Source: Chroococcidiopsidaceae cyanobacterium CP_BM_RX_35
Lineage (GTDB): Bacteria > Cyanobacteriota > Cyanobacteriia > Cyanobacteriales > Chroococcidiopsidaceae
DNA: 7,656 bases
Assembly: GCA_019242465.1 (NCBI GenBank)
Contig: JAFAVL010000424.1
Location: 1 to 7,656, forward strand
Direction of reading: 5' to 3'
Shown here: piece after piece, positions 1 through 6,510 of the stretch
Position numbering within the stretch: position 1 is the first letter of the stretch
How the letters are laid out: each line of letters begins with the position of its first letter
Made by a program: the position numbers and the translations under genes
The notes under the pieces: model-generated
Seen by the model: only the letters and a program-made list of their open reading frames with translations
Database searches by the model: none
What the model was told of the DNA's origin: nothing

Positions 1-328
1 TATCTACATCCCTGTCGCCGATGATTTTGCCCGCAAGATCACCGAAGGCGTTGTCAAAGACGAATACAGTCATCTCAACTTTGGTGAAGTTTGGCTCAAA
101 GACCACTTTGTCGATGCCAAAGCTGAACTAGAGCAAGCCAATCGCCAAAATCTCCCCTTGGTTTGGCAGATGCTCAAACAGGTGGAAGACGACGCCCACG
201 TACTAGCCATGGAAAGAGAAGCTTTGGTAGAAGACTTCATGATCCAGTACGGCGAAGCCTTAAGTAACATCGGTTTTACGACTCGCGATATTATGCGCTT
301 ATCAGCCTATGGACTGCAAGCTGCCTAG
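1..328 (+). CDS. ado: Aldehyde-deformylating oxygenase (ADO), 3' part, 5' end outside the window
   Basis: This is the last 108 codons of the ferritin-like di-iron oxygenase that converts fatty aldehydes into alkanes or alkenes plus formate, using O2 and reductant, in the cyanobacterial cytoplasm. The reading frame starts at base 2 and ends at TAG 326-328. The fragment opens with [12 protein letters not shown] and runs into DEYSH, where Glu21 and His24 of the fragment match the last two iron ligands of the family (Glu144 and His147 in the 231-residue Synechococcus elongatus enzyme). That offset predicts a full length of 231 residues, so the C-terminus is intact. The tail [17 protein letters not shown] is also typical of the family. 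The other iron ligands lie upstream and cannot be checked. The aar gene for its aldehyde-supplying partner follows 75 bp downstream, the standard cyanobacterial arrangement. Confidence 0.95.
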   Translation, partial: IYIPVADDFARKITEGVVKDEYSHLNFGEVWLKDHFVDAKAELEQANRQNLPLVWQMLKQVEDDAHVLAMEREALVEDFMIQYGEALSNIGFTTRDIMRLSAYGLQAA

Positions 329-333
329 CGCTA

Positions 334-363
334 GGGGGAGCAGCTCCCCCTGCCTCCCCTGCC
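334..363. repeat. GC-rich hairpin and heptamer-like repeat between ado and aar
   Basis: A perfect 7-bp stem (GGGGGAG 334-340 with CTCCCCC 344-350, loop CAG) starts 5 bp after the ado stop. No T-run follows, so it is not a standard intrinsic terminator; it could be an RNA-stabilising or attenuating hairpin. The right arm continues into a C-rich stretch (344-363) that almost matches the arm at 5194-5211, and in reverse complement the one at 5030-5046. This makes it a dispersed repeat of the degenerate 7-bp type common between cyanobacterial genes. Confidence 0.55.
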
Positions 364-403
364 CTCGTCTACTCTCGCAGCTTAGGTCTAAATAAAGTAC
401 TTC

Positions 404-1426
404 ATGTTTGGTCTAATCGGTCATCTTAACAGTTTGGAACATGCTCAAGCGGTAGCTAAAGAATTAGGCTATCCAGAATATGCCGACCAAGGGCTAGATT
501 TTTGGTGTAGCGCTCCACCGCAGATTGTCGATAGCATTACTGTCACCAGTATCACTGGGCAGAAAATTGAAGGTCGGTATGTGGAATCCTGCTTCCTGCC
601 GGAAATGCTAGCGACGCGTCGGATTAAAGCCGCAACGCGCAAAATTCTTAATGCCATGGCTCATGCCCAAAAGCACGGCATTAATATTACCGCTTTAGGC
701 GGCTTCTCTTCGATTATTTTTGAGAACTTCAACCTGCAGGAGAACAAGCAAGTCCGCAACATCAAGCTGGAGTTTGACCGCTTTACTACTGGCAATACGC
801 ATACTGCTTACATCCTTTGCCGCCAGGTCGAACAAGCGTCACAACAGTTAGGAATTGAACTATCGCGAGCCACTGTTGCTGTGTGTGGTGCTACAGGTGA
901 CATTGGCAGCGCGGTTTGCCGTTGGCTAGACGCCCGAACGGATGTGGCTGAACTGTTACTAATTGCTCGTAACTCAGAGCGATTGAATGAGTTGCAAGCA
1001 GAGCTAGGCCGAGGCAAGATTGTGGGTTTAGAAGAAGCACTGCCTCAAGCTGATATTGTAGTTTGGGTTGCCAGTATGCCGAAAGGGATTGAAATAGAGC
1101 CCGGTGTATTGAAGCAACCCTGTCTGCTGATTGATGGTGGCTATCCCAAAAATCTGGCAATGAAGATTCAGCAGCCAGGGGTCTACGTCCTTAATGGTGG
1201 CATCGTCGAGCATTCACTCGACATTGACTGGCGAATTATGAAGATCGCTAACTTCATGGATGTCCCAGCCCGCCAACTGTTTGCCTGTTTCGCTGAGTCG
1301 ATGCTGCTGGAATTCGAAAAGTTGTACACCAATTTTTCTTGGGGACGGAATCAGATCACCGTGGAAAAAATGGCTCAAATTGGTCAGGTATCGGTGAAGC
1401 ACGGGTTTCGCCCCCTACTGGTGTAG
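404..1426 (+). CDS. aar: Long-chain acyl-ACP reductase, fatty-aldehyde forming
   Basis: This 340-residue enzyme reduces long-chain acyl-ACP to the fatty aldehyde with NADPH, supplying ADO in alkane synthesis. The length matches the cyanobacterial family (about 340). The N-terminus MFGLIGHL is the usual family start, which fixes ATG 404 although no good ribosome binding site precedes it. The nucleotide-binding loop GATGDIG is at residues 162-168, in a Rossmann-like region (about 155-250). Cys295 in RQLFACFAE lines up with the cysteine known to carry the acyl-thioester intermediate (Cys294 in S. elongatus). Family-typical blocks [23 protein letters not shown] and [10 protein letters not shown] are all present, so the gene looks intact and functional. 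accA begins 20 bp downstream, which suggests cotranscription. The 75-bp gap from ado could hold a separate promoter, but none is convincing by eye. Confidence 0.97.
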   Translation: MFGLIGHLNSLEHAQAVAKELGYPEYADQGLDFWCSAPPQIVDSITVTSITGQKIEGRYVESCFLPEMLATRRIKAATRKILNAMAHAQKHGINITALGGFSSIIFENFNLQENKQVRNIKLEFDRFTTGNTHTAYILCRQVEQASQQLGIELSRATVAVCGATGDIGSAVCRWLDARTDVAELLLIARNSERLNELQAELGRGKIVGLEEALPQADIVVWVASMPKGIEIEPGVLKQPCLLIDGGYPKNLAMKIQQPGVYVLNGGIVEHSLDIDWRIMKIANFMDVPARQLFACFAESMLLEFEKLYTNFSWGRNQITVEKMAQIGQVSVKHGFRPLLV

Positions 1427-1446
1427 CCCCTTATCCCTCACTCACT

Positions 1447-2427
1447 ATGGCAACTACTGAACGCAAGCCACTGATTTTAGACTTTGAAAAGCCCCTGATT
1501 GAGCTTGAGTCTCGGATCGCTCAAATTCGTGAACTGGCTCAAGAAAATGGCGTCGATGTTTCCGACCAAATTCGGCAACTCGAAGCTCGTGCTCTGCAGC
1601 TACGTCAGGAGATTTTTAGCAGTCTCTCCCCAGCTCAAAGGCTGCAACTTGCTCGTCATCCCCGCCGTCCTAGCACGCTCGACTACATTCAAGCGATTAG
1701 TGACGAATGGCTGGAACTACATGGCGATCGTGGTGGCTCAGACGACCCAGCTATAGTTGGTGGGGTAGGGAGGTTAGATGGGCGACCAGTAGTCATGTTA
1801 GGTCATCAAAAAGGTCGCGATACCAAAGATAATATTGCCCGCAACTTTGGCATGGCATCTCCAGGCGGATACCGTAAAGCGATGCGACTGATGGAACATG
1901 CCACTCAATTTGGGATGCCGATTTTGACCTTTATTGATACGCCTGCCGCCTTGCCGACTGTAGAAGCAGAGCGCCTAGGAGCCGGAGAAGCAATTGCTTA
2001 CAATCTAAGAGAGATGTTTCGGCTAGATGTGCCGATCATCTGCTCTGTGATTGGTGAAGGCGGTTCTGGGGGGGCGTTGGGAATTGGTGTAGGTGATCGC
2101 CTCCTGATGTTCGAGCACTCGATCTACACTGTCGCTCCCCCAGAAACTTGTGCCGCAATTATCTGGAGAGATATTAGCAAAGCTCCCCAAGCTGCAAGTG
2201 CGCTCAAAATTACAGCTTGGGACCTGAAAAATTTTGGGATTATCGACCAACTGTTGCCAGAACCTCCTGCTGGAGCTCATTCCGACCCGCTTAAGGCAGC
2301 GATGCTGCTTAAGCAAGCAATAGTGCACAACTTGGAGGAGCTATGTCACATGACCAGCCAACAACGTCGCGAATTGCGCTATCAAAAATTTCGCCGCATA
2401 GGCGTTTTCAATGAATCCTCTCTTTAA
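1447..2427 (+). CDS. accA: Acetyl-CoA carboxylase carboxyltransferase subunit alpha
   Basis: This is the alpha subunit of the carboxyltransferase half of acetyl-CoA carboxylase. With AccD it moves the carboxyl group from biotin-BCCP to acetyl-CoA, giving malonyl-CoA for fatty acid synthesis. ATG 1447 gives 326 residues and the typical cyanobacterial N-terminus [12 protein letters not shown] longer reading frame opens at 1339, but it would overlap the end of aar with unrelated sequence. Visible features are a helical N-terminal region (about 10-60), [11 protein letters not shown] (71-81), [11 protein letters not shown] (92-102), [11 protein letters not shown] (119-129) and the glycine-rich active-site loop [15 protein letters not shown] (203-217). 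Two normally conserved spots differ: the usual DTPGA reads DTPAA (Ala167), followed by [14 protein letters not shown], and the usual (S/T)PE(G/A) reads PPET (231-234). The frame is clean, so these look like substitutions rather than decay. AccD and the biotin subunits are not in this window. Confidence 0.95.
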   Translation: MATTERKPLILDFEKPLIELESRIAQIRELAQENGVDVSDQIRQLEARALQLRQEIFSSLSPAQRLQLARHPRRPSTLDYIQAISDEWLELHGDRGGSDDPAIVGGVGRLDGRPVVMLGHQKGRDTKDNIARNFGMASPGGYRKAMRLMEHATQFGMPILTFIDTPAALPTVEAERLGAGEAIAYNLREMFRLDVPIICSVIGEGGSGGALGIGVGDRLLMFEHSIYTVAPPETCAAIIWRDISKAPQAASALKITAWDLKNFGIIDQLLPEPPAGAHSDPLKAAMLLKQAIVHNLEELCHMTSQQRRELRYQKFRRIGVFNESSL

Positions 2428-2463
2428 GAAGTCCCAGACAACACCGAGCTGGTTGGCTAATGA

Positions 2464-2469
2464 TATAAT
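2464..2469 (+). promoter_or_regulatory. Possible -10 box (TATAAT) just before the SDR start
   Basis: A perfect TATAAT lies 10 bp before ATG 2480. No good -35 hexamer sits at the right distance, and a start site placed normally after it would give an almost leaderless mRNA. It may be chance in an AT-rich spot. Confidence 0.2.
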
Positions 2470-2479
2470 ATCGAATCCT

Positions 2480-3205
2480 ATGAGTTTTGTAAAAAAGCAA
2501 CGTGCCCTAATTACTGGAGCAAGTAGTGGCATCGGCAAAGCAACCGCTTTGGCGTTTGCTAAGGTAGGAATTGATGTGGCATTGGTGAGCCGATCTTTCG
2601 ACAAATTGACGGCAGTAAAGAGTGCCGCCGAGCAGACTGGAGTGAAAGCCAAAACCTATCCCTTAGATTTAGCTCAGGTTGAGCAGGTACAAGCAGAGAT
2701 TAGCAAAATCGTAGCGGATTTTGGCGGCATCGATATCCTAGTTAATAACGCCGGGATGGGATATACAAGGGCTTTGCGAGAAACTCCCCTAGCAGATTGG
2801 CTGGCTGTGATGAATTTGAATCTCACTAGTGCGTTCCAATGCGCTTTGGGAGTGGTGCCATCAATGCGTGAGCGACAAAGCGGCACGATTATTAATGTTG
2901 CTTCGATTGCTGGTCAGCAAGCATTTACTGACTGGGGAGCCTACTGCGTTAGCAAAGCAGGTCTAATCGCCCTTTCTAAAACCCTAGCAGCCGAAGAACG
3001 CCCTCATGGGATTAGGGTGACAGCACTCTGTCCCGGAGCCGTTAACACTGAACTCTGGGACGCTCCCACTGTCCATCTCAATTTCGACCGCACAGCGATG
3101 TTGACTCCAGAAAATGTTGCCCAGGCGATTCTTTACATTGCTCTGTTACCAAAACAGGCCGTGATTGAGGAATTAACTCTGATGCCTAGTGCTGGTGCCC
3201 TCTAA
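2480..3205 (+). CDS. Short-chain dehydrogenase/reductase (classical SDR), substrate unknown
   Basis: This 241-residue soluble NAD(P)H-dependent oxidoreductase has every classical SDR motif: TGASSGIG (12-19) for the cofactor, Asp63 near the adenine, NNAG (89-92), and the catalytic set Asn114, Ser142, Tyr155 and Lys159 (YCVSK). PGAVNTELW follows at the usual position. Arg38 after the second beta strand suggests a preference for NADP(H). The start is a choice. ATG 2411 overlaps accA by 17 bp and adds 23 unpromising residues, while ATG 2480 puts the cofactor motif 11 residues from the start, as is usual. Neither has a clear ribosome binding site. The family resembles FabG and other ketoacyl or aldehyde reductases, but sequence alone does not give the substrate. 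Its place after ado-aar-accA suggests a lipid or carbonyl substrate, which is inference. Confidence 0.88.
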   Translation: MSFVKKQRALITGASSGIGKATALAFAKVGIDVALVSRSFDKLTAVKSAAEQTGVKAKTYPLDLAQVEQVQAEISKIVADFGGIDILVNNAGMGYTRALRETPLADWLAVMNLNLTSAFQCALGVVPSMRERQSGTIINVASIAGQQAFTDWGAYCVSKAGLIALSKTLAAEERPHGIRVTALCPGAVNTELWDAPTVHLNFDRTAMLTPENVAQAILYIALLPKQAVIEELTLMPSAGAL

Positions 3206-3298
3206 CTAAGGCTTAACATAACGGTTGCTGCTGCCAACGGTTCAATTCGCATTACCACACCACCAACAAACGACAAGCAAGACATCATTAATTCAGAT

Positions 3299-3949
3299 AT
3301 GATAAATAGCCTCTCGACTAGACCAGATCGCAATACCCAGAATGGTCGCCAACCTAACTTGCAGCCGCCTTCAGAGGAACTTAACGAGCCGATGGTAGAC
3401 GCTGTACGGATGCTGCTGCTGGGTGTGGGAGAAGACCCAGAGCGTGAGGGACTACTGAAGACGCCCAAGCGGGTGGCTGAGGCAATGCGGTTTCTTACTA
3501 GTGGCTACCACCAGTCTTTAGAAGAAATCGTCAACGATGCCATCTTTGACGAGGGTCACAATGAGATGGTGTTAGTCCGGGATATCAATGTCTTCAGCCT
3601 CTGCGAACACCATATGTTGCCATTTATTGGCAAAGCACATGTTGCCTATATTCCAAATGAAAAAGTTGTAGGCTTAAGTAAGCTGGCTCGGATTGTAGAG
3701 ATGTATGCCCGTCGATTGCAAGTGCAGGAGCGGCTAACACGCCAAATCGCGGAAGCAATTCAGACCATCTTAGAGCCGCAGGGTGTTGCTGTCGTTATGG
3801 AAGCTACCCACATGTGCATGGTGATGCGCGGCGTGCAAAAACCTGGCTCCTGGACAGTCACTAGTGCTATGGTGGGAGTGTTTCAAGAAGATCAAAAAAC
3901 TCGTGAAGAGTTTTTTAACTTGATTCGGCACCAGCCAGCCTTTTTTTAG
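3299..3949 (+). CDS. folE: GTP cyclohydrolase I (type IA)
   Basis: This enzyme converts GTP to 7,8-dihydroneopterin triphosphate, the first step to tetrahydrofolate and other pterins, as a zinc-dependent homodecamer in the cytoplasm. The protein is 216 residues with a short, poorly conserved N-terminal extension (about 1-28). The zinc site is complete: Cys102 and His105 in LCEHHMLPF, and Cys173 in THMCM, matching Cys110, His113 and Cys181 of the E. coli enzyme. Other family blocks are [12 protein letters not shown] (51-62), [10 protein letters not shown] (125-134) and MRGVQKPGS (176-184). It is the last gene of the plus-strand run, 93 bp after the SDR, with no strong ribosome binding site at ATG 3299. 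It ends GCC TTT TTT TAG, a seven-T run into the stop, and its last 4 bp overlap the convergent trpF. Confidence 0.96.
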   Translation: MINSLSTRPDRNTQNGRQPNLQPPSEELNEPMVDAVRMLLLGVGEDPEREGLLKTPKRVAEAMRFLTSGYHQSLEEIVNDAIFDEGHNEMVLVRDINVFSLCEHHMLPFIGKAHVAYIPNEKVVGLSKLARIVEMYARRLQVQERLTRQIAEAIQTILEPQGVAVVMEATHMCMVMRGVQKPGSWTVTSAMVGVFQEDQKTREEFFNLIRHQPAFF

Positions 3950-4584
3950 CTCTGTTTCCACTTCCCAATCTGCTTAAACAGCTGGGCAACTTTGTCTAAG
4001 TCTTTATCCCCAGGTGTGCGTTCTACCCCGCTAGATAAGTCGATGCCGTTGGGCTGCACTGTGTTGAGGGCGTCTAAGATGTTATCTGGTGTCAGTCCCC
4101 CAGCTAATAACCAAGGGCAGTTGGGTCGAAAGTGTTGCAAACTGCCCCAGTCTAAAATCTTTCCAGAGCCGCCTAGATGCTGAGGGTGGTAGGCGTCCAA
4201 CAGGAGGGTATTCACATAATTGATATAAACATCTGTTCGAGCAAGGGCTGCAAAATTTTTTACCCTCAAGGCTTTAATGATTTCCACGTCAGGTAATAAC
4301 TGGCGCAGGTGATAGCAAAATTCTGGCGATTCATCTCCATGCAACTGGATACCGGTCAGTTCGGCTACCTCGATAGTTTGACAGATTTCTGTCCAGCTAG
4401 CGTTGGCAAAAACGCCAATGCGGTCAATATTCTTCGGTAAATCTTGCACCACCACACGAATTTGATTAGGGGTTACATAGCGAGGCGAGGCTTCAACACA
4501 AATAAAGCCCAAGGCAGTTGCCCCCAGATGAGCAATTGCCTGTCCTTGTTCAGGTTGAGTAATACCGCAAATCTTGACTCGCAT
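3946..4584 (-). CDS. trpF: Phosphoribosylanthranilate isomerase
   Basis: This enzyme performs the Amadori rearrangement of N-(5'-phosphoribosyl)anthranilate to CdRP, the third step of tryptophan synthesis, in the cytoplasm. It is a single 212-residue TIM barrel of the usual length, not fused to trpC. The N-terminal VKICGIT carries the catalytic cysteine Cys6, and LLLDAYHP carries the catalytic Asp130. QLHGDE (80-85), LAGGLTPDN (160-168) and the phosphate-binding DLSSGVE (182-188) are all present. The start at 4584 gives the canonical MRVKICGIT. No other trp gene is nearby, as is common in cyanobacteria, where trp genes are scattered. It converges on folE with a 4-bp overlap, and no terminator is visible between them. 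Confidence 0.96.
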   Translation of the reverse strand: MRVKICGITQPEQGQAIAHLGATALGFICVEASPRYVTPNQIRVVVQDLPKNIDRIGVFANASWTEICQTIEVAELTGIQLHGDESPEFCYHLRQLLPDVEIIKALRVKNFAALARTDVYINYVNTLLLDAYHPQHLGGSGKILDWGSLQHFRPNCPWLLAGGLTPDNILDALNTVQPNGIDLSSGVERTPGDKDLDKVAQLFKQIGKWKQS

Positions 4585-4589
4585 TGAGA

Positions 4590-4618
4590 TTTGTATCGAA
4601 AGTTAAAGTAACTGTTAA
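4590..4618 (-). promoter_or_regulatory. trpF: Possible trpF promoter
   Basis: Read on the minus strand, TTAACA (4618-4613, one mismatch to TTGACA) is followed after 17 bp by TACAAA (4595-4590, four of six matches). It lies so close to the trpF ATG that transcripts would be nearly leaderless, which lowers confidence. Confidence 0.28.
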
Positions 4619-4620
4619 CT
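4601..4620. promoter_or_regulatory. Inverted repeat, possible operator, in the trpF/psaK divergent spacer
   Basis: AGTTAA (4601-4606) and TTAACT (4615-4620) form a perfect 6-bp inverted repeat with an 8-bp centre. It overlaps the possible trpF -35 box and lies about 80 bp upstream of psaK. The geometry would suit a dimeric regulator, but AT-rich spacers produce such palindromes by chance. Confidence 0.25.
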
Positions 4621-4688
4621 CTTGAAACAGATGCTAGTGTCTGCCTCAACAATTTTGATAATCCTTAGTTGTTGACATCCGTTTATTC

Positions 4689-4692
4689 AGGA
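4689..4692 (+). promoter_or_regulatory. psaK: Ribosome binding site supporting the GTG start of psaK
   Basis: AGGA lies 9 bp before GTG 4702. The frame has a TAA at 4693-4695 and no ATG between it and the GTG, so this site and the stop together decide the start. Confidence 0.6.
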
Positions 4693-4701
4693 TAAATAAC
4701 C

Positions 4702-4977
4702 GTGATTGATTCAATCTTACTAGCAGTCCAAGCAACAGTTCCCGATACACCAGCTTTCACCTGGCAGGAGCCAGCAATTATTGGTGTTATCAGTCTGTTA
4801 ATTCTGTTTATTGCCAGCCGGACAATTGAGCAACCCCAGGTGGGACCCAAAATGCCTCTACCTTTTCCTGCCCTATTCAATAATCCCAGCGTTGGTACAG
4901 TTCTAGCATCAGTGAGTCTAGGTCACGTTGTCGGTGTCGCCACTATCCTGGGGCTGACCAATATCGGAGCCCTGTAG
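4702..4977 (+). CDS. psaK: Photosystem I reaction centre subunit PsaK
   Basis: PsaK is a small thylakoid membrane subunit at the edge of photosystem I, involved in antenna chlorophyll binding and contacts with neighbouring complexes. The protein is 91 residues, within the family range. It has two predicted membrane spans (about 23-42 and 64-88), joined by a loop with the PsaK-like pattern QVGPKMPLPFP (47-57). The second span contains SLGHVVGVATILGLTNIG (72-89), matching the conserved (S/T)xGHxxGxGxILGLxNxG region of the family. The start is GTG, with an AGGA site 9 bp upstream. Residues before the first span may be processed, as in known PsaK proteins. The gene stands alone; a terminator-like hairpin follows 11 bp after the stop. 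Cyanobacteria often have more than one PsaK, and which type this is cannot be decided here. Confidence 0.92.
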   Translation: MIDSILLAVQATVPDTPAFTWQEPAIIGVISLLILFIASRTIEQPQVGPKMPLPFPALFNNPSVGTVLASVSLGHVVGVATILGLTNIGAL

Positions 4978-4988
4978 GACGAGGCAGG

Positions 4989-5005
4989 GGGGACTCGGGG
5001 TCCCC
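4989..5005 (+). terminator. Possible psaK transcription terminator
   Basis: GGGGAC (4989-4994) pairs with GTCCCC (5000-5005) around a 5-base loop, followed by only a short TTT (5006-5008). Its place 11 bp after the psaK stop suits a terminator, but the weak T-run and the surrounding GC-rich repeat DNA make it uncertain. Confidence 0.4.
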
Positions 5006-5014
5006 TTTCGGGAT

Positions 5015-5225
5015 AGGGGGGAGAGAGGAGCAGGGGGCAGGGGGAGCAAGAAGACTGCTTACTTTGTTTCTCAACTCTGTCGGAGGGAAACTTCTGCAAG
5101 GCTCTACATTCCATTCTGGCTTGAAGGGCAGAACCTCAAATCAGGCATTCCGGAAGTTCTGCCTGAAAACAAGAAATGGAATATGCTTTCTTTCTCCCCC
5201 TGCCCCCCTGCTACCCATCTCCCCT
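5015..5225. repeat. Nested inverted-repeat element with GC-rich heptamer arms (MITE-like?)
   Basis: The outer arms are G-rich (about 5017-5050) and C-rich (5190-5224) and are near-perfect reverse complements. The core, 5030-5046 against 5194-5211, differs only by one extra C. The arms contain 7-bp periodicity (GCAGGGG repeated). Inside are further matched pairs: ATTCCATT 5108-5115 with AATGGAAT 5175-5182, and GGCAGAAC 5127-5134 with GTTCTGCC 5156-5163. The second pair competes with TCAGGCA 5141-5147 with TGCCTGA 5160-5166. Ordered, nested pairs over about 210 bp suggest one folded or mobile unit rather than chance. No transposase and no clear target-site duplication are visible, so calling it a mobile element is inference. 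Confidence 0.55.
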
Positions 5226-5291
5226 CAGCAATGTCTATCCTAGAATCAGGGGGGTAGAATTCCTAAGCTACCCTGCGCCGTCTAGATTTTT

Positions 5292-5295
5292 AGGA
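5292..5295 (+). promoter_or_regulatory. Ribosome binding site of the metalloprotease gene
   Basis: AGGA lies 7 bp before ATG 5303. An out-of-frame ATG occurs at 5298, so the spacing helps to favour 5303. Confidence 0.55.
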
Positions 5296-5302
5296 AAATG
5301 GC

Positions 5303-6499
5303 ATGCAGACAGGTTGGCGAATTGGAACTTTGTTTGGAATTCCACTGTTTTTGGACCCATTGTGGTTTTTTATTTTAGCGTTGGCAACTGTCAATTTTGG
5401 GTTTGCCTATATGCAATGGGGCGCTGTCCTAGCTTGGAGTGCAGGGCTAACAATGGCACTTTTGCTGTTTAGCTCGGTGTTACTGCACGAGTTAGGTCAC
5501 AGCTTGGTAGCGCGACTGCAAGGCATTACAGTTAACTCCATCACTCTGTTTCTCTTTGGTGGTATTGCCTCTATTGAAGAGGAATCCAAGACTCCTGGAC
5601 AAGCTTTTCAAGTGGCGATCGCTGGTCCGGTGGTAAGTATTGTGCTATTTCTGCTACTCACTCTGCTGAGTCAGTCTTTGCCCACAGATAGTCCAGCCAG
5701 CGTGATGATGACCGATTTAGCCAAAATCAATTTAGTGTTGGCATTATTTAACCTAATTCCTGGTCTCCCATTAGATGGCGGACAGGTTTTGAAAGCAGCC
5801 GTGTGGCAACTCACGGGTAACCGATTCCAAGCTGTGCATTGGGCAGCAAGAGCGGGTCAAGCTTTGGGGTGGGGGGCGATCGCTCTGGGACTGGCGGTAG
5901 ATTTCTTTACAGGTGAGTTGGTTAGTGGACTTTGGATTGCATTATTGGGGTGGTTCGGCATCCGTAATGCTAGTGCCTATGACCGTGTCACAACTCTCCA
6001 AGAAGCCTTGCTCCAGATAGTTGCGGCTGATGCGATAAACCACGATTTTCGAGTCGTAGATGCAGATCAAACGCTGCGTCAGTTTGCTGACTTATACCTA
6101 TTAGAAACCGCTGCGCCACAGGTCTATTTTGCGGCATCTGACGGGCGTTACCGAGGCATGGTATCAGTTGACGATCTGCGATTGGTAGAACGCAGTCAGT
6201 GGGAAAGCCAAACTCTCCACAATATCTTGCACCCAATAACGACTATTCCCACGGTTGATGAGTCAACCCCCCTAGCTGAAGTGATTAACCAGCTAGAAGC
6301 TCAGCAGTTACCTCGCATTACCGCCCTCTCCCCAGCGGGAGCTGTAACTGGCGTTATTGACCGAGGAGACATTGTCCAAGCGCTAAGTGGAAAGTTGAAC
6401 TTACCGTTTTCCGAAGCAGAAATCAAGCGGATCAAAGAGGATGGCAGCTATCCACCAGGCTTGCAGCTACAGGCAATTGCCAAAGCCGCGAAACTATAG
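5303..6499 (+). CDS. Site-2-type intramembrane zinc metalloprotease (M50) with tandem CBS domains
   Basis: This 398-residue membrane protein belongs to the M50/S2P class, which cuts membrane-spanning substrates within the bilayer, often to release regulators. HELGH (62-66) supplies the zinc-binding histidines and catalytic glutamate. NLIPGLPLDGG (150-160) supplies the third ligand, Asp158, so the active site is complete. Hydrophobic segments lie near 9-31, 40-61, 103-124, 140-157 and 185-220. The cytosolic C-terminal part (about 230-365) looks like two CBS modules, for example FRVVDADQTLRQFADLYL and the second repeat ITTIPTVDESTPLAEVINQL. CBS pairs typically bind adenine nucleotides, which suggests activity tuned to energy state. 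The arrangement M50 plus CBS is a known subfamily in cyanobacteria. The substrate is unknown. ATG 5303 has a good AGGA site. It is convergent with the small gene at 6511-6744. Confidence 0.93.
   Translation: MQTGWRIGTLFGIPLFLDPLWFFILALATVNFGFAYMQWGAVLAWSAGLTMALLLFSSVLLHELGHSLVARLQGITVNSITLFLFGGIASIEEESKTPGQAFQVAIAGPVVSIVLFLLLTLLSQSLPTDSPASVMMTDLAKINLVLALFNLIPGLPLDGGQVLKAAVWQLTGNRFQAVHWAARAGQALGWGAIALGLAVDFFTGELVSGLWIALLGWFGIRNASAYDRVTTLQEALLQIVAADAINHDFRVVDADQTLRQFADLYLLETAAPQVYFAASDGRYRGMVSVDDLRLVERSQWESQTLHNILHPITTIPTVDESTPLAEVINQLEAQQLPRITALSPAGAVTGVIDRGDIVQALSGKLNLPFSEAEIKRIKEDGSYPPGLQLQAIAKAAKL
5615..5622. repeat. HIP1 octamer
   Basis: A perfect GCGATCGC, the highly iterated palindrome of many cyanobacterial genomes, lies inside the metalloprotease gene. 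Confidence 0.85.
5876..5883. repeat. HIP1 octamer
   Basis: A second perfect GCGATCGC in the same gene, 261 bp further on. Together the two copies support a cyanobacterial source. Confidence 0.85.
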
Positions 6500-6510
6500 C
6501 TAGAGTCCTA

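Larger units (their letters stand above)
4978..5302. other. Gene-free spacer of 325 bp between psaK and the metalloprotease gene
   Basis: This stretch holds a terminator-like hairpin (4989-5005), then a nested inverted-repeat structure (about 5015-5225), then about 75 bp leading to the ribosome binding site of the protease gene. The one reading frame of note (5176-5472, plus strand) overlaps the protease gene in another frame, contains the repeat arm and looks like no protein; it is not called. No tRNA or recognisable riboswitch was seen. Confidence 0.7.

Noticed and set aside
891..1160. An 89-residue minus-strand frame inside aar
   Set aside because: It is the antisense shadow of a conserved coding region, with no start signal or family pattern.
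1339..1446. A longer AccA reading frame opening at 1339
   Set aside because: The extra 36 codons overlap the end of aar and resemble nothing in AccA; ATG 1447 gives the standard cyanobacterial N-terminus.
3220..3242. Two AACGGTT direct repeats 16 bp apart before folE
   Set aside because: Seven-base repeats in a single pair are too weak to separate from chance, and no hairpin of useful strength forms.
4671..4688. A possible HLR1 (RpaB) site upstream of psaK
   Set aside because: GTTGACAT and GTTTATTC have the right 2-bp spacing, but each matches the (G/T)TTACA(T/A)(T/A) consensus too poorly (about 5 and 4 of 8).
5176..5472. A 98-residue plus-strand reading frame
   Set aside because: It runs through the C-rich repeat arm and then overlaps the protease gene in another frame. 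It has no protein-like pattern and no ribosome binding site.
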